From Chlorobiaceae bacterium (lineage in GTDB: Bacteria > Bacteroidota > Chlorobiia > Chlorobiales > Chlorobiaceae): a stretch of DNA of 64,000 nt. Where the stretch lies: the NCBI GenBank assembly GCA_013334965.1, contig JAAXWO010000007.1, positions 1-64,000 on the forward strand. Reading direction: 5' to 3'. Both the position numbers and the translations under genes were made by a program. The stretch's first letter is position 1. Each line of letters begins with the position of its first letter. Under the pieces are notes generated by a model. That model ran no database searches and was not told where the DNA came from. It saw nothing but the letters and a program-made list of their open reading frames with translations. Below, in pieces: positions 9,743 to 19,792 of the stretch.

Positions 9743-9798
9743 CCAATCATTTCTCTTGTCCATCCCATCCACGCGGTCCATACCGTCCATTCTCCCCC

Positions 9799-10914
9799 TC
9801 ACAGATACTCGTCCAGGCCCTCCCGGCGTAGCACGTCCACTGCCTTCGCGACGCTTTGCGATTCTCCCTTTCTGCAAATCAGCAATGCGTCAGGGGTATC
9901 GACCACGATGATGTCGTCGACGCCGATGATGGTGACCGCCTTGCCATGGGGTTTCCGGACAAACACATCGCTTGACTCCATAATAACCACCTCCTGGCCG
10001 TTCATGTCACGGCCTTCGAGCCCGAATCCGGCATTGATCACCTCTTCCCAGTTGCCAAGGTCGGTCCACCCGAAATTACCTGCAAGCATGTAGACTTTTT
10101 CGGCCTTCTCCATGATGCCGTAATCAACTGAGATCGGGTGTATCCAGCTATAGACATCCTCGATGACCGACTCCTCCCGTTCTGTTCCGAGATAGGAGTG
10201 AATGGTCTGCATGTCCTGATAGAGTTCAGGCAAAGACCTCTTGTATTCGTTGCCGATAGCTTCGACGTGCCAGATGAAAACCCCGCTGTTCCACCAGAAG
10301 TCATGGCTCTGCATAAACTGTTCAGCAGTCGCCTGATCCGGTTTTTCTGCAAAAGTCTTTACCCTGAACAACGAAATGCTCCGATCATCAGCCTCCTCGT
10401 CCTCCATCATGACTGAGGGCTCGACCTGAATATAACCATAGCTCGTTTCTGGCCGGGTTGGCTGGATTCCGATGGTGACCAGGCCCTGTTTGTCCCTGGC
10501 CAGCTTCACCCCTTTCCTGACGGTCCTCAGGAACTGCGCTTCGTCGAAAACGAGGTGGTCGGATGGCAGTACGATGGTAACTGCATCAGGGTCGCGCTTC
10601 CTGATGACTGTCGTCGCAAGGGCGATGCAGGGTGCAGTGTTTCTGATGTTTGGTTCGATGAGAATGTTCGCCACATCAAATCCGGGCAGACACTCGTGTA
10701 TCTGTCGCCAGTGCTGTTTGCCTGTAATAATGATGATGTTTTCAGGGCGAACCGCTCCCGAGATTCTCGCGACGGTCTTCTCGATCATGGTTCCGCCGTC
10801 GAAGAAATGCAGAAAGGGCTTGGGGCTTTTCTTTCTTGAGAGAGGCCATAGGCAGCTTCCTATTCCACCTGCCATGATCACTGCGTAAACATGACTGTCA
10901 GCAATCTTCATCAT
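9799..10914 (-). CDS. manC: Mannose-1-phosphate guanylyltransferase
   Basis: Nucleotidyltransferase that makes GDP-mannose from mannose-1-phosphate and GTP for polysaccharide synthesis. The Rossmann-type N-terminus VIMAGGIGSCLWPLSR is followed by NIIIITGKQH, EPNIRNTAPCIALA, VLPSDHLV and the C-terminal FGWTDLGNWEE and VDTPDALLIC, all standard for the family. At 371 residues it is the short form without the phosphomannose isomerase domain. The signature normally reads GxGxRLWP with an arginine that contacts the triphosphate; here it is cysteine, and PKQ is PKP. I start at the double ATG near 10914 because the upstream extension lacks family similarity. Confidence 0.85.
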   Translation of the reverse strand: MMKIADSHVYAVIMAGGIGSCLWPLSRKKSPKPFLHFFDGGTMIEKTVARISGAVRPENIIIITGKQHWRQIHECLPGFDVANILIEPNIRNTAPCIALATTVIRKRDPDAVTIVLPSDHLVFDEAQFLRTVRKGVKLARDKQGLVTIGIQPTRPETSYGYIQVEPSVMMEDEEADDRSISLFRVKTFAEKPDQATAEQFMQSHDFWWNSGVFIWHVEAIGNEYKRSLPELYQDMQTIHSYLGTEREESVIEDVYSWIHPISVDYGIMEKAEKVYMLAGNFGWTDLGNWEEVINAGFGLEGRDMNGQEVVIMESSDVFVRKPHGKAVTIIGVDDIIVVDTPDALLICRKGESQSVAKAVDVLRREGLDEYL

Positions 10915-11103
10915 ATCATTCGGGCTCTTTCGGTGCCTTGCCGGTTCATGACTCTGCCAATCCACACACAAATAATGTACGATAAATTTTGACCACTGAT
11001 GTGAGTCGCGGGCTCAGAGCACCAAACATTTGTCAATGGCCGTAAAATATCGTTTTTTCATGGTGTAAGCTTTTTATTTACCATTGTACCCTACCGATCC
11101 ATC

Positions 11104-11757
11104 ATGCAGAACAAACTGCACATGATACGCGAGCTCTGCCGTGAGCATGCTATCCCTGCAACCGATAAGTCACTGAATCTGCTCGTAAGTTATACCGAAC
11201 TCCTTGAAGAGTGGAATAACAGGATAAACCTTATCAGCCGCAAGGAGGATGCTCCTGTCATCCTGAAGCACGTATTCCACTCCCTGCTCATCAGCAGAAT
11301 CCACGACTTCAAGCCTGGTGAAAAAGTGCTTGACCTCGGTACCGGTGGAGGACTTCCAGGAATTCCTCTCGCGATCCTTTTCCCGGAGACATCGTTTCTT
11401 CTTGTCGATTCGACGGGCAAAAAAATTGCTGCATGCAAAGCGATGATCGAAGAGCTCGGCCTTGGCAATGCGATAGCGGTACATTCCCGTGTAGAGGAAC
11501 TCAAGGGTTTGTCATTCAATACGGTGCTGAGCAGGCAGGTTGCTCCGCTCGCTGAGCTTTGCGGCTACTCCTGCAAGCTCCTGAAACGCGAAGGGGTACT
11601 GATCTGTCTTAAGGGGGGAATGCTCGACTCTGAAATTGCTGACGCTGTTTCGTCGAGGGAAAAGCATCTCGGTTTTCCTTCGTCCGTGGACCAGCTGCCG
11701 ATAGGGGATATCAGCCCGCTGTTCTCTGAAAAGCAGATAGTCATCGCTCGCTGGTGA
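11104..11757 (+). CDS. rsmG: 16S rRNA (guanine-N7) methyltransferase
   Basis: Methylates G527 (E. coli numbering) in the 530 loop of 16S rRNA using S-adenosylmethionine. The 217-residue product shows the GidB fold: [10 protein letters not shown] early, the SAM motif [17 protein letters not shown], then [15 protein letters not shown] and the later [10 protein letters not shown]. Length is typical. It is convergent with rplQ, leaving only 54 bases between the stops, and divergent from manC. It is not next to gidA/parA here, unlike in many bacteria. Confidence 0.93.
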   Translation: MQNKLHMIRELCREHAIPATDKSLNLLVSYTELLEEWNNRINLISRKEDAPVILKHVFHSLLISRIHDFKPGEKVLDLGTGGGLPGIPLAILFPETSFLLVDSTGKKIAACKAMIEELGLGNAIAVHSRVEELKGLSFNTVLSRQVAPLAELCGYSCKLLKREGVLICLKGGMLDSEIADAVSSREKHLGFPSSVDQLPIGDISPLFSEKQIVIARW

Positions 11758-11811
11758 ATTGATCCACCCCCGCTCGATGACTATCTGATAACTTCCTGTC
11801 TGAAGAGGCTT

Positions 11812-12276
11812 TTACTCAGCTGCTTCTTCGGGTCCTTTGGTGACCTCAGCCTGCTTTGAACCCTTGACGCGCTTTGCACGATCCTGCCTGGTGCTCTTCT
11901 GCTTTTCAGAAGGTGCAACAGAGTAGTCGACAAGCTCAATCACGGCCATCTTCGCTGCATCGCCGTAACGAGGGCAGAGCTTGATGATGCGGGTGTATCC
12001 ACCGTTACGTGAACCGACCCTGGCTACGATCTCTTCGAAAAGTGTACGAACGGCTTCTTTGTCGCGAAGCGCGCTGAAGATTTCACGCTGTGCGTGGAGG
12101 GTACCTTTCCTTGCCTTGGTGATGATTTTCTCGACAACCTTGCGAGTCTCTTTTGCTTTAGCCTCGGTCGTCTCGATCCGCTTGTGGATCAGCAGCTGTG
12201 TCGACAGGTTCGACAGGGTTGCTTTTCTATGGGCGGCAGTCCTCCCAAGTTTTCTTGCTGGCTTAACTTTACGCAT
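11812..12276 (-). CDS. rplQ: 50S ribosomal protein L17
   Basis: Last gene of the ribosomal cluster. The N-terminus [17 protein letters not shown] and the central [17 protein letters not shown] are typical of L17. At 154 residues it is longer than the E. coli protein (127) because of a charged C-terminal extension ([17 protein letters not shown] onward), as in other Bacteroidetes/Chlorobi members. It follows rpoA by 46 bases, the usual alpha-operon order. Confidence 0.95.
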   Translation of the reverse strand: MRKVKPARKLGRTAAHRKATLSNLSTQLLIHKRIETTEAKAKETRKVVEKIITKARKGTLHAQREIFSALRDKEAVRTLFEEIVARVGSRNGGYTRIIKLCPRYGDAAKMAVIELVDYSVAPSEKQKSTRQDRAKRVKGSKQAEVTKGPEEAAE

Positions 12277-12322
12277 GTCTTGTTTCCGCTCTCATTGATT
12301 TCTATAAAACAAATTTCCTGTA

Positions 12323-13309
12323 TCAACCTTTCATCTGGTAACGGGTGATATCCATCCCGAACTTGAGGTTGAACTTTTCCAGCTGTTCCTTAAGTTCTGT
12401 CAGCGACTTCTTGCCGAAGTTCTTGTAGTTCAGCAACTCATCTTCCCTTCTCGAAACCAGGTCGCCAAGAGTGTCGATCTCTGCAAGTCGCAGGCAGTTG
12501 TGCGAGCGGACCGAGAGGTCGAGATCCTCGATTTTGGTCTGGAAGAGTTTGCGCATGCTTTCGAACTCGTCGTCAAGCTGCTTGTACTCCTCTTCCGAGA
12601 ACTCCTCTTCCGTAGGAGAGAAGTCTGCGAAAAATGTAAAATGCTCGTTGATGATCCTGCCAGCAAGGCTGATGGAATCGTCAGGAGTTATTGATCCGTC
12701 AGTCTCGACATCAAGGATCATCTTCTCATAGTCAGTCCGCTGACCGACTCGAGTGTTTTCAACGATGAACTTGACGTTCCTGATCGGGGTGTAAATCGAA
12801 TCGATAGCGATGAATCCGATCGGTAGACCTTCGCTACGGTTCTCTTCTGCAGGTACATAACCACGTCCCCTGCCGACATAAATGTCGATCGACAGCGTGG
12901 AGTCGGTATTGACTGTCGCGATGTGCAGATCCTTGTTGAGCACTTCGAACTCACCTTCATTGGCGACGATATCGCCTGCCATGAACTCTTTCGGTCCTGT
13001 CAGGGTCAGTGTCGCCTTGCAGCTGCGTTTGCAGTTGGACTTGAAACGGACCTTCTTCAGGTTAAGCACAATTTCCGGGACGTCTTCACGCACTCCGTCA
13101 ATTGTCGAAAACTCGTGATACACACCATCTATTTTGATCCCGGTGATTGCTGTTCCGGGAAGAGAGGCAAGAAGAACCCTTCTCATGGCATTGCCCAGCG
13201 TAACTCCATAACCCCTCTCCAGCGGCTGGGCTATGAACCGCCCGAAGCTGCCGGTGTGGGTCGCTTCATCCACATCGATCTTTGCAGGCATCTGCATCTG
13301 ATATATCAT
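12323..13309 (-). CDS. rpoA: DNA-directed RNA polymerase alpha subunit
   Basis: The 328-residue alpha subunit. The N-terminal dimerisation domain includes [20 protein letters not shown], and the C-terminal domain (about 250-328) includes [20 protein letters not shown] and [14 protein letters not shown], the helix-hairpin-helix that contacts UP elements and activators. Two acidic residues-rich stretches ([15 protein letters not shown]) form the linker. It sits between rpsD and rplQ. Confidence 0.97.
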   Translation of the reverse strand: MIYQMQMPAKIDVDEATHTGSFGRFIAQPLERGYGVTLGNAMRRVLLASLPGTAITGIKIDGVYHEFSTIDGVREDVPEIVLNLKKVRFKSNCKRSCKATLTLTGPKEFMAGDIVANEGEFEVLNKDLHIATVNTDSTLSIDIYVGRGRGYVPAEENRSEGLPIGFIAIDSIYTPIRNVKFIVENTRVGQRTDYEKMILDVETDGSITPDDSISLAGRIINEHFTFFADFSPTEEEFSEEEYKQLDDEFESMRKLFQTKIEDLDLSVRSHNCLRLAEIDTLGDLVSRREDELLNYKNFGKKSLTELKEQLEKFNLKFGMDITRYQMKG

Positions 13310-13338
13310 AGTCTTGATACCTTAAGGATTCAAAAAAA

Positions 13339-13950
13339 TCACTTGGAGTACAACTCGACGACAAGCTGTTCGTTGTATGGTTCCTGAACCAGTTCGCGTT
13401 CCGGAACAGCAAGGAATACAGCTTTCCTGTTTGCCTTGTCGACCTGGATCCATGCCGGAATTCTGGCTTCGGAAGCCTTGTTGAGCGAATCGGCGACAGC
13501 ATCGAGGTTACGGCTCTTCGTCCTGAACTCAATCAGGTCACCGGGAGATACGAGGTAAGAAGGAATATTGACCTTCTTGCCGTTGATCAGCAGGTGTCCG
13601 TGCGTCACAAGCTGCCTTGCGCCTGCACGTGAAGGAGAGAAGCCGGAACGATAAACGACGTTATCGAAACGCCTTTCAAGAAGCTTGACCAGGTTGTCAC
13701 CGGTAACGCCACGCTGTGAAGCGGCCTTCTTGAAATAGGTACGGAACTGCTTTTCGAGAATGCCGTAAAGATATTTCATCTTCTGCTTTTCTCTCAGCTG
13801 AAGAGCGTACTCGGACACTTTGCCTTTACGTGACTGTCCATGCTCGCCAGGAGCATAAGGACGTCTCTCCAAATATTTTTCAGCTTTAGCAGAAAGAGCT
13901 ATTCCCAGCCTGCGAGAAACTTTTGTAATTGACCCTCTGAATCGTGCCAT
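13339..13950 (-). CDS. rpsD: 30S ribosomal protein S4
   Basis: Primary 16S rRNA-binding protein of the small subunit, 203 residues. The start [19 protein letters not shown], the [14 protein letters not shown] region and the S4 RNA-binding domain ([20 protein letters not shown], then [17 protein letters not shown]) are clear. The N-terminal zinc-ligand cysteines of some S4 proteins are absent, so this is the zinc-free form. In many bacteria S4 represses its own operon; no matching leader can be identified here by eye. Confidence 0.97.
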   Translation of the reverse strand: MARFRGSITKVSRRLGIALSAKAEKYLERRPYAPGEHGQSRKGKVSEYALQLREKQKMKYLYGILEKQFRTYFKKAASQRGVTGDNLVKLLERRFDNVVYRSGFSPSRAGARQLVTHGHLLINGKKVNIPSYLVSPGDLIEFRTKSRNLDAVADSLNKASEARIPAWIQVDKANRKAVFLAVPERELVQEPYNEQLVVELYSK

Positions 13951-13986
13951 AGCAATTGCTTCATTGATAATTCTTGATAATAACCG

Positions 13987-14370
13987 TCAGACCCTTCTGC
14001 GCTTGGGAGGCCTGCATCCGTTGTGCGGAAGCGGGGTGATGTCCCTGATCGTACGAACTTCGAGTCCTACACCCTGAAGCGCCCTGATGGCCGCGTCGCG
14101 TCCCGCTCCGGGTCCTTTGATAAAAACGTTCACGTGGCGCATGCCGAGGTCATATGCCTCTTTTGCTGCAGCCTCGGAAGTGACCTGTGATGCGTACGGG
14201 GTATTTTTCTTGGAGCCCTTGAAACCGTTCTTGCCGGCGCTGGACCATGAAACCGTATTACCAAGCGTATCGGTAATCGTCACCATGACGTTGTTGAACG
14301 ACGCCTTGATATGGACGGTACCTTCCGGGGTAACCTTTACTTTCTTTTTTTTCCTGCTCGCTGTTGCCAT
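13987..14370 (-). CDS. rpsK: 30S ribosomal protein S11
   Basis: A 127-residue platform protein of the 30S subunit. It has a basic N-terminal tail ([14 protein letters not shown]), the core TFNN-type strand [16 protein letters not shown] and [20 protein letters not shown], and the conserved C-terminal end [17 protein letters not shown]. It is followed by rpsD 36 bases downstream. Confidence 0.97.
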   Translation of the reverse strand: MATASRKKKKVKVTPEGTVHIKASFNNVMVTITDTLGNTVSWSSAGKNGFKGSKKNTPYASQVTSEAAAKEAYDLGMRHVNVFIKGPGAGRDAAIRALQGVGLEVRTIRDITPLPHNGCRPPKRRRV

Positions 14371-14417
14371 GAGTCTGTCGCTGTTTTATCTCTCTTATTG
14401 CTTAATTACTCCGGACC

Positions 14418-14795
14418 TTACTTCTTGGTGGCCTTCTTCTTGCCGGCAACCGTCTTCCTCTTGCCCTTTCTTGTACGGGCGTTGGTCGAGGTACGCTGTC
14501 CGCGGACCGGGAGCGACCTCCTGTGGCGTAAGCCCCTGTAGCAGCCAATGTCCATCAGTCGCTTGATGGAGAGCTGCTGCTCGCCTCGCGCCTGACCTTC
14601 GACAGTGTACTCACCGCCGATAATTTCCCTGATGGCATGCGCCTCTTCATCGCTCAGTTCAGAGATTTTCCTGTCAGGAGCAATCCCTGCTTTTGCAAGA
14701 ATGTTTTTGGCAGATGTTTTCCCGATACCATAAACATGCGTCAGAGCAATAACTGCATGCTTATTCAATGGCAAATTTACCCCAGCTAACCTCAT
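14418..14795 (-). CDS. rpsM: 30S ribosomal protein S13
   Basis: Head protein of the 30S subunit that contacts tRNA and L5 across the subunit bridge. It shows [32 protein letters not shown] and the C-terminal signature [19 protein letters not shown] with TNARTRKG. Length is 125 residues with a lysine-rich tail. It lies between rpmJ and rpsK. Confidence 0.97.
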   Translation of the reverse strand: MRLAGVNLPLNKHAVIALTHVYGIGKTSAKNILAKAGIAPDRKISELSDEEAHAIREIIGGEYTVEGQARGEQQLSIKRLMDIGCYRGLRHRRSLPVRGQRTSTNARTRKGKRKTVAGKKKATKK

Positions 14796-14831
14796 ATGTG
14801 TTTTCTCAAATCTGTTGATTATTCCTGAAGA

Positions 14832-14948
14832 TCACCCCTGGCGCTGCTTATGGCTTGGATTCACTTTGCAGATCACAAATCGTTTTCCTTTGCGCTTGAT
14901 AATCCTGCAGTGCTCGCAACGTTTCTTGATAGACGAAAATATTTTCAT
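14832..14948 (-). CDS. rpmJ: 50S ribosomal protein L36
   Basis: A 38-residue protein, too short for most gene calls, reading [20 protein letters not shown] then [18 protein letters not shown]. The zinc ligands Cys11, Cys14, Cys27 and His32 are all present, so it is the zinc-binding (C+) form. It lies between infA and rpsM, the standard position at the spc/alpha junction. Confidence 0.95.
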   Translation of the reverse strand: MKIFSSIKKRCEHCRIIKRKGKRFVICKVNPSHKQRQG

Positions 14949-15058
14949 GGTAAACCCCACATGCTATGATTGTCCGGTCTGTCCAAAATATGAAAAGGCA
15001 TGTAATGTAATACATACATCCTTAAAAATCAACCGGATGATTGACAATATTTAACTTT

Positions 15059-15277
15059 TTACTTGTATCTGTAAGTAATTCTGCCTTTAGACAGATCATA
15101 AGGAGATATCTGCACCTTGACCTTGTCGCCTGGAAGGATTCTTATATAGTGCATCCTTATCTTTCCTGAAACATGGGCAAGCACTTCAAGGCTGTTTTCA
15201 AGCTTTACCCTGAACTGTGCATTGGGAAGCGCTTCCAGAATTTCGCCTTCTATCTCAATTGATTCTTCCTTGGCCAA
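15059..15277 (-). CDS. infA: Translation initiation factor IF-1
   Basis: A 72-residue OB-fold protein that occupies the ribosomal A site during initiation. The sequence [20 protein letters not shown], the [19 protein letters not shown] block and the end [14 protein letters not shown] match the family along its whole length. It follows map and precedes rpmJ. Confidence 0.97.
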   Translation of the reverse strand: MAKEESIEIEGEILEALPNAQFRVKLENSLEVLAHVSGKIRMHYIRILPGDKVKVQISPYDLSKGRITYRYK

Positions 15278-15332
15278 TGTATCTCTCCGCTTTGCTGATG
15301 ATAGTAATGAATGCCCTCAATTCGCCGGTCGC

Positions 15333-16106
15333 CTATTTTGTCAGGATCTCTGCTTCTCCGTCCCTGACGACAATGGTATGCTCGCAGTGCGAACATGGTT
15401 TACCGTCCTCTGTTACCGCAACCCATGCCCTTCTCTTGCTGACAGCCCTTCGCGAACGTCCAAGTGCGATCATCGGCTCGATGGCAAGTGTCATTCCCTG
15501 ACGAAGTTTGACCCCTGTGTGCGGTCTTCCGTAATTCGGTACTGCCGGGTCCTCATGGAGTTCGCTTCCGATGCCATGCCCGACCATATTCTCTATGACG
15601 CTGTACCCGAACGAACGTGCATGCTGTTCGATGGCGGCTGAAATGTCATGAAGCCTGTTTCCTGTTACCGCCTGGGCTATACCAAGGTAAAGGCACTCCT
15701 TTGTTCTTTCGACAAGCAGCCGGACTTCAGGATCGACAGCGCCCATGACAAACGTCCTGGCAGCATCTCCGTGGTACCCGCTCTTGTATACTCCGCAATC
15801 GACTGAAACGATGTCCCCGTCCTGGATGATTCGCTTCGCACTCGGCACTCCGTGAACGACCTCCTCATTGATGGAGACGCAGAGAGTCGCCGGATACGGC
15901 GTAACTCCAACCTCCCCTTTCGGGACATAATTCAGAAAACTTGGTACTGCATTATGGTCGCGAATGAACTGCTCTGCAAGTTCATCGAGACGCAATGTCG
16001 TCATTCCAGGCTTGATCTCCTCTTCGAGCATATCAAGGACCCGAGCAGTCAGTGCTCCGGCGTCCCGCATCAATTCTATCTCGCGCTCGCTCTTTATCGT
16101 GATCAT
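15333..16106 (-). CDS. map: Methionine aminopeptidase, type I
   Basis: Removes the initiator methionine from nascent proteins. The 257-residue type Ia enzyme carries the five metal ligands in their family contexts: DCGVYKSGYHGDAARTF (two aspartates), MVGHGIGSELHEDPAVPNYG (histidine), AIEPMIALG (glutamate) and CEHTIVV, preceded by the last glutamate region. The N-terminal IKSEREIELMRDAGAL is typical. It is in the SecY-Map-IF1 order common in bacteria. Confidence 0.96.
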   Translation of the reverse strand: MITIKSEREIELMRDAGALTARVLDMLEEEIKPGMTTLRLDELAEQFIRDHNAVPSFLNYVPKGEVGVTPYPATLCVSINEEVVHGVPSAKRIIQDGDIVSVDCGVYKSGYHGDAARTFVMGAVDPEVRLLVERTKECLYLGIAQAVTGNRLHDISAAIEQHARSFGYSVIENMVGHGIGSELHEDPAVPNYGRPHTGVKLRQGMTLAIEPMIALGRSRRAVSKRRAWVAVTEDGKPCSHCEHTIVVRDGEAEILTK

Positions 16107-16122
16107 GACCGTGCCTTTATCG

Positions 16123-17448
16123 TCACTGGCGTCCCCTTGTCTTTGCCGTTTTCATGAACCCGTCGTAATGACGCATCATGAGGTGACTTTCGACCTGCTG
16201 GAGCGTATCAAGACCGACACTGACAATAATGAGAAGACTGGTACCGCCGAAGAAATTCGCAAACCCTGGCGTTACATTCCCGAACTTTGTCAGGAACGTC
16301 GGAAGGATAGCGATAATGGCAAGCGATACGGCTCCCGGGAGGGTGATCCTCGTCAGGATGTTGTCGATGAAATCAGCAGTACTCTTGCCCGGCCTTACAC
16401 CTGGGATAAACCCACCCTGCCTGCGCATGGTGTCAGCGACCTCTTTCGGATTGAAAGCGATTGCCGTGTAGAAATAGGTGAAGAACAGGATCATCAATCC
16501 GAATATGAGCGCATACCACCAGGAGTCGTAAGCCAGGGCTCCGGCAATCTTCTGCATGGCCTCATTCTCGGGGAAAAACGACAGGAACGTGCTCGGAAGA
16601 AACATGATGGACTGAGCGAAAATGATCGGCATGACTCCAGCCGTATTGATCTTCATCGGGATGTACTGCGTACCACCTCCGTAGACCTTGCGACCGACGA
16701 CCCGTTTTGCGTGCTGAACAGGAATCCTTCTCGTCGCGACTGTCAGCAGGACGACGACAGCAACGATCGCCGCCATCATGGCCATGATGATAAGCTCGAC
16801 GACCCAGTTCTTGCTGCCGAGTGAAACCGATTTGATTTCAGCGACCAGAGACTGGGGAAACCTTGCAAGGATACCGATCATGATAATGAGCGATATGCCG
16901 TTGCCGATGCCACGTTCGGTAATGCGTTCACCAAGCCACATGACGAATACCGTGCTCGCAGTCAAAACCACGACAGCGGTCATCGCGAAAAATATTCCCG
17001 GCTCTGGAACTACAACTTTACCGAATGAGGACGGACTTGAAAGACTGACGCTTACGCCCCATGCCTGAAGCGATGCCACAAGTATGGTGCCGTAACGCGT
17101 ATACTGGTTGATTTTCTGTCGCCCCTCCTCTCCCTCTTTCTGCAGTTTCTGCACATAGGGAGTGACAGCACCCAGAAGCTGTACGATAATGGATGCGGAG
17201 ATATAAGGCATGATGCCGAGCGAAAAGATCGAGGCGCGAGCGAACGCGCCTCCGACGAACAGGTCGAACAGGCCGAACAGGTCATTTGCATGTGACGAGG
17301 TTGCGCTCGCCACTGCTGCTGCATCGACTCCGGGGATCGTGATGTGCGATCCCAACCTATAAACAAAAAGAATCAGGAGGGTATAAAGGATCCGCTGCCT
17401 TAACTCCGGAATTTTATTAATGTTCCTAATACTCTCAGTTAGCTTCAT
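16123..17448 (-). CDS. secY: Preprotein translocase subunit SecY
   Basis: Pore-forming subunit of the SecYEG channel, 441 residues with about ten membrane helices. Family landmarks are the N-terminal IPELRQRILYTLLILFVYRL, SIFSLGIMPYISASIIVQLL, GERITERGIGNGISLIIM and the C-terminal RQGGFIPGVRPGKSTADF. It follows rplO by 18 bases. The auxiliary YajC gene lies at 56.1 kb. Confidence 0.97.
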   Translation of the reverse strand: MKLTESIRNINKIPELRQRILYTLLILFVYRLGSHITIPGVDAAAVASATSSHANDLFGLFDLFVGGAFARASIFSLGIMPYISASIIVQLLGAVTPYVQKLQKEGEEGRQKINQYTRYGTILVASLQAWGVSVSLSSPSSFGKVVVPEPGIFFAMTAVVVLTASTVFVMWLGERITERGIGNGISLIIMIGILARFPQSLVAEIKSVSLGSKNWVVELIIMAMMAAIVAVVVLLTVATRRIPVQHAKRVVGRKVYGGGTQYIPMKINTAGVMPIIFAQSIMFLPSTFLSFFPENEAMQKIAGALAYDSWWYALIFGLMILFFTYFYTAIAFNPKEVADTMRRQGGFIPGVRPGKSTADFIDNILTRITLPGAVSLAIIAILPTFLTKFGNVTPGFANFFGGTSLLIIVSVGLDTLQQVESHLMMRHYDGFMKTAKTRGRQ

Positions 17449-17466
17449 GGCAGCTCAGTCCCTTTT

Positions 17467-18027
17467 TCACGACTTGACCGTTTTTTTGACTTTCTTGACC
17501 TTGACCAGTTTCACCTTCGGCGTCAGCAGTGCCTGATCGAACGGCAGGCCATTGACTTTCGATGCCTCTTCAAGGGTACGATAAGCCTGGACTGTCTTGC
17601 CGCCAGCCTTGGAGATCTTCTCTTCAGCAGTTTTGCTGAAGAAGTGTGCGGTGATCGTCACGGCTGAACCAAGATCGCCGTTGCCGAGCACTTTGAAATA
17701 ATCCTGGTTGCTCGCGTTGCACAGGTGCTTGAGATCCACTACGGTGATCTCGTCGCTGACGATGCCTTTCTCGATCCACATCTGGATCTGTGCGACGTTG
17801 ACGCTGACTACGGATTTCCGGTTGGGAGGCGTAAAGCCGAATTTCGGGAGCCTTCTGTAGATCGGCATCTGACCACCTTCGATAATCGGACGGGTATAAC
17901 CGCTACGTGCCTGCTGACCCTTGTTGCCCTTGCCGGCGGTCGTACCGTTACCTGAACCCGGGCCGCGACCGACCCTCTTTCTTCCCTTGACTGCGCCTTT
18001 GGCAGGACGAAGTGAACTTAAATCCAT
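17467..18027 (-). CDS. rplO: 50S ribosomal protein L15
   Basis: The 186-residue protein has the glycine- and basic-rich N-terminal tail KRVGRGPGSGNGTTAGKGNK and the globular domain with PIYRRLPKFGFTPPNRK. It is longer than E. coli L15 (144) because of a lysine-rich C-terminal extension (PKVKLVKVKKVKKTVKS). The gene order rpmD-rplO-secY is the standard one. Confidence 0.96.
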   Translation of the reverse strand: MDLSSLRPAKGAVKGRKRVGRGPGSGNGTTAGKGNKGQQARSGYTRPIIEGGQMPIYRRLPKFGFTPPNRKSVVSVNVAQIQMWIEKGIVSDEITVVDLKHLCNASNQDYFKVLGNGDLGSAVTITAHFFSKTAEEKISKAGGKTVQAYRTLEEASKVNGLPFDQALLTPKVKLVKVKKVKKTVKS

Positions 18028-18060
18028 TGTTGGAATTCCCTACTTGCTTTAATGAAACTG

Positions 18061-18246
18061 TTAGAGCTCTTCTACCTTGACAAGGTGCTGAACAACACGG
18101 ATCTGGCCTCTTGTGCAGGGATTGTCCTTGATTTCAACCTTGTAGTTGGGCCTACCGAGGCCCAGAGCTTTAATCGTTGCTTTCTGTTTCTCGGTGCCGC
18201 CGATAACGCTGCGCACCTGGGTAACCTTTATTAATTTATCGCTCAT
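18061..18246 (-). CDS. rpmD: 50S ribosomal protein L30
   Basis: A 61-residue protein with LIKVTQVRSVIGGTEKQKAT and IKALGLGRPNYKVEIKD, the bacterial L30 signature. I take the ATG before SDKLIK at 18246, because GGAGA stands about ten bases upstream; the longer frame adds only three residues that overlap that site. Confidence 0.95.
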   Translation of the reverse strand: MSDKLIKVTQVRSVIGGTEKQKATIKALGLGRPNYKVEIKDNPCTRGQIRVVQHLVKVEEL

Positions 18247-18264
18247 GATCACCATGTCTCCGTT

Positions 18265-18783
18265 TTAGCTTTCAAATACCTCTTGCAGGGTCTTCGAACG
18301 ACGTTCTGCAACATCGTTTGCATCGGAGATGCTCTGAAGCCCTTTAATAGCAGCCTTCACCACGTTGTGAGGATTCGAAGATCCGAGTGACTTGGTAAGG
18401 ATGTCATGAATACCGGCCATTTCAAGCACAGCCCTGACTGCGCCGCCTGCGATCAACCCGGTACCCGGAGTCGCTGGCTTCATCAGTACTTTAGCTGAAC
18501 CGTACTTGGCTACGATCGGGTGAGGAATGGTTCCCTTCACGATCGGGACCTTGATCACGTTCTTCTTTCCGTCTTCCACGCCCTTTGCAATGGCGTCCTG
18601 AACTTCGTTGGCTTTTCCAAGCCCGTATCCTACATGACCGTCCTTGTCACCGACAACGACAATCGCATTGAAACCGAAGCGCTTTCCACCCTTTACAACC
18701 TTGGCAGTTCTATTGATGTGAACCAGCTTCTCTTTCAGATTCAACTCACCGGGCTTAATATTCCTGGCAGATTTATTCGACAT
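18265..18783 (-). CDS. rpsE: 30S ribosomal protein S5
   Basis: A 172-residue protein important for translational accuracy. Its double-stranded-RNA-binding-like N-terminal domain has [20 protein letters not shown] and [20 protein letters not shown]; the C-terminal domain has [20 protein letters not shown]. Position between rplR and rpmD is standard. Confidence 0.97.
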   Translation of the reverse strand: MSNKSARNIKPGELNLKEKLVHINRTAKVVKGGKRFGFNAIVVVGDKDGHVGYGLGKANEVQDAIAKGVEDGKKNVIKVPIVKGTIPHPIVAKYGSAKVLMKPATPGTGLIAGGAVRAVLEMAGIHDILTKSLGSSNPHNVVKAAIKGLQSISDANDVAERRSKTLQEVFES

Positions 18784-18804
18784 GTACTTTCTCGTTGAAA
18801 AGTT

Positions 18805-19164
18805 TTAAAAGATCAAGCCTGCTTCACGTGCGCCATCGGCCAAAGCCTTGATACGACCGTGGTACCGGAATCCGTTCCTGTCAAAGACGACCTTGGAGAT
18901 TCCCTTGGCAATCGCTTTTTCGGCAATCTGCTTGCCGAGGATGGCACTCACTTCGGATTTGGTCCCGGAAAGTCCGGCGTTGTCCTTCGTCATGCTCGAA
19001 ACTGAAATGATCGTCTTGCCGTTGTCATCGTCGATCAATTGTGCGTAGATCTGTGACAGGCTCCTGAAAACGCACAGTCTCGGCCTTTCCTGGGTGCCAT
19101 GTACAGCAGCCCTGCTACGTGCCTTGATTTTCTGCCTGTGAGCAGCTTTATCGATTTGGCTCAT
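18805..19164 (-). CDS. rplR: 50S ribosomal protein L18
   Basis: 5S rRNA-binding protein of 119 residues. It has the basic start [39 protein letters not shown] and the C-terminal [20 protein letters not shown], all family hallmarks. It follows rplF. Confidence 0.97.
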   Translation of the reverse strand: MSQIDKAAHRQKIKARSRAAVHGTQERPRLCVFRSLSQIYAQLIDDDNGKTIISVSSMTKDNAGLSGTKSEVSAILGKQIAEKAIAKGISKVVFDRNGFRYHGRIKALADGAREAGLIF

Positions 19165-19223
19165 TATCTCTAACCGTATAAATGTTTTTTACCTGACTTC
19201 TATTCGCTCGTACAGCTTGCCGA

Positions 19224-19763
19224 TTACTTACCGGCTGCCTTGCCTTCCTTGCGGCGTACGACTTCACCTTCGTATTTGATACCCTTGCCGCGATACGGTT
19301 CAGGCTTCCTGAACGAACGGATCTTTGCAGCAATCTGACCGACCAGAGCCTTGTCTATACCACTGACAAGAACAGTAACCGGATCCGGCACCTCGATCTT
19401 AATATCTCCTGGAGCCTTGAAGAAGATCATGTGCGAGTACCCGAGGGTAAGGGCAAGCAAATCACCCTTCAATTCTGCGCGGTAACCGACACCAGTGATC
19501 TCAAGCTTGCGGGTAAACCCTTTGGTCACGCCTTCGACCATGTTGTTGACCAGCATACGGTACAATCCGTGCATGGCCCTGGCCCTTTTGCTATCGTCTT
19601 TTCTCTGGACGCTCAAGACACCATCGGCAATCGTAATGGTCACTTCTTCGACCATGGCCTGAGAGAGTGTTCCCTTGGGGCCCGATACGCTGATCATATT
19701 GTCCGTAACATCAACCTTAGCCTGATCAGCAAGCTTGATCGGCATTTTTCCTATTCTTGACAT
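19224..19763 (-). CDS. rplF: 50S ribosomal protein L6
   Basis: A 179-residue protein near the sarcin-ricin loop and factor-binding site. It starts SRIGKMPIKLADQAKVDV and continues with the duplicated L6 domain. The C-terminal signature PEPYRGKGIKYEGEVVRRKE is intact. Confidence 0.97.
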   Translation of the reverse strand: MSRIGKMPIKLADQAKVDVTDNMISVSGPKGTLSQAMVEEVTITIADGVLSVQRKDDSKRARAMHGLYRMLVNNMVEGVTKGFTRKLEITGVGYRAELKGDLLALTLGYSHMIFFKAPGDIKIEVPDPVTVLVSGIDKALVGQIAAKIRSFRKPEPYRGKGIKYEGEVVRRKEGKAAGK

Positions 19764-19792
19764 GGTATACTGTTGCTCTTTGGCTTATGAAA

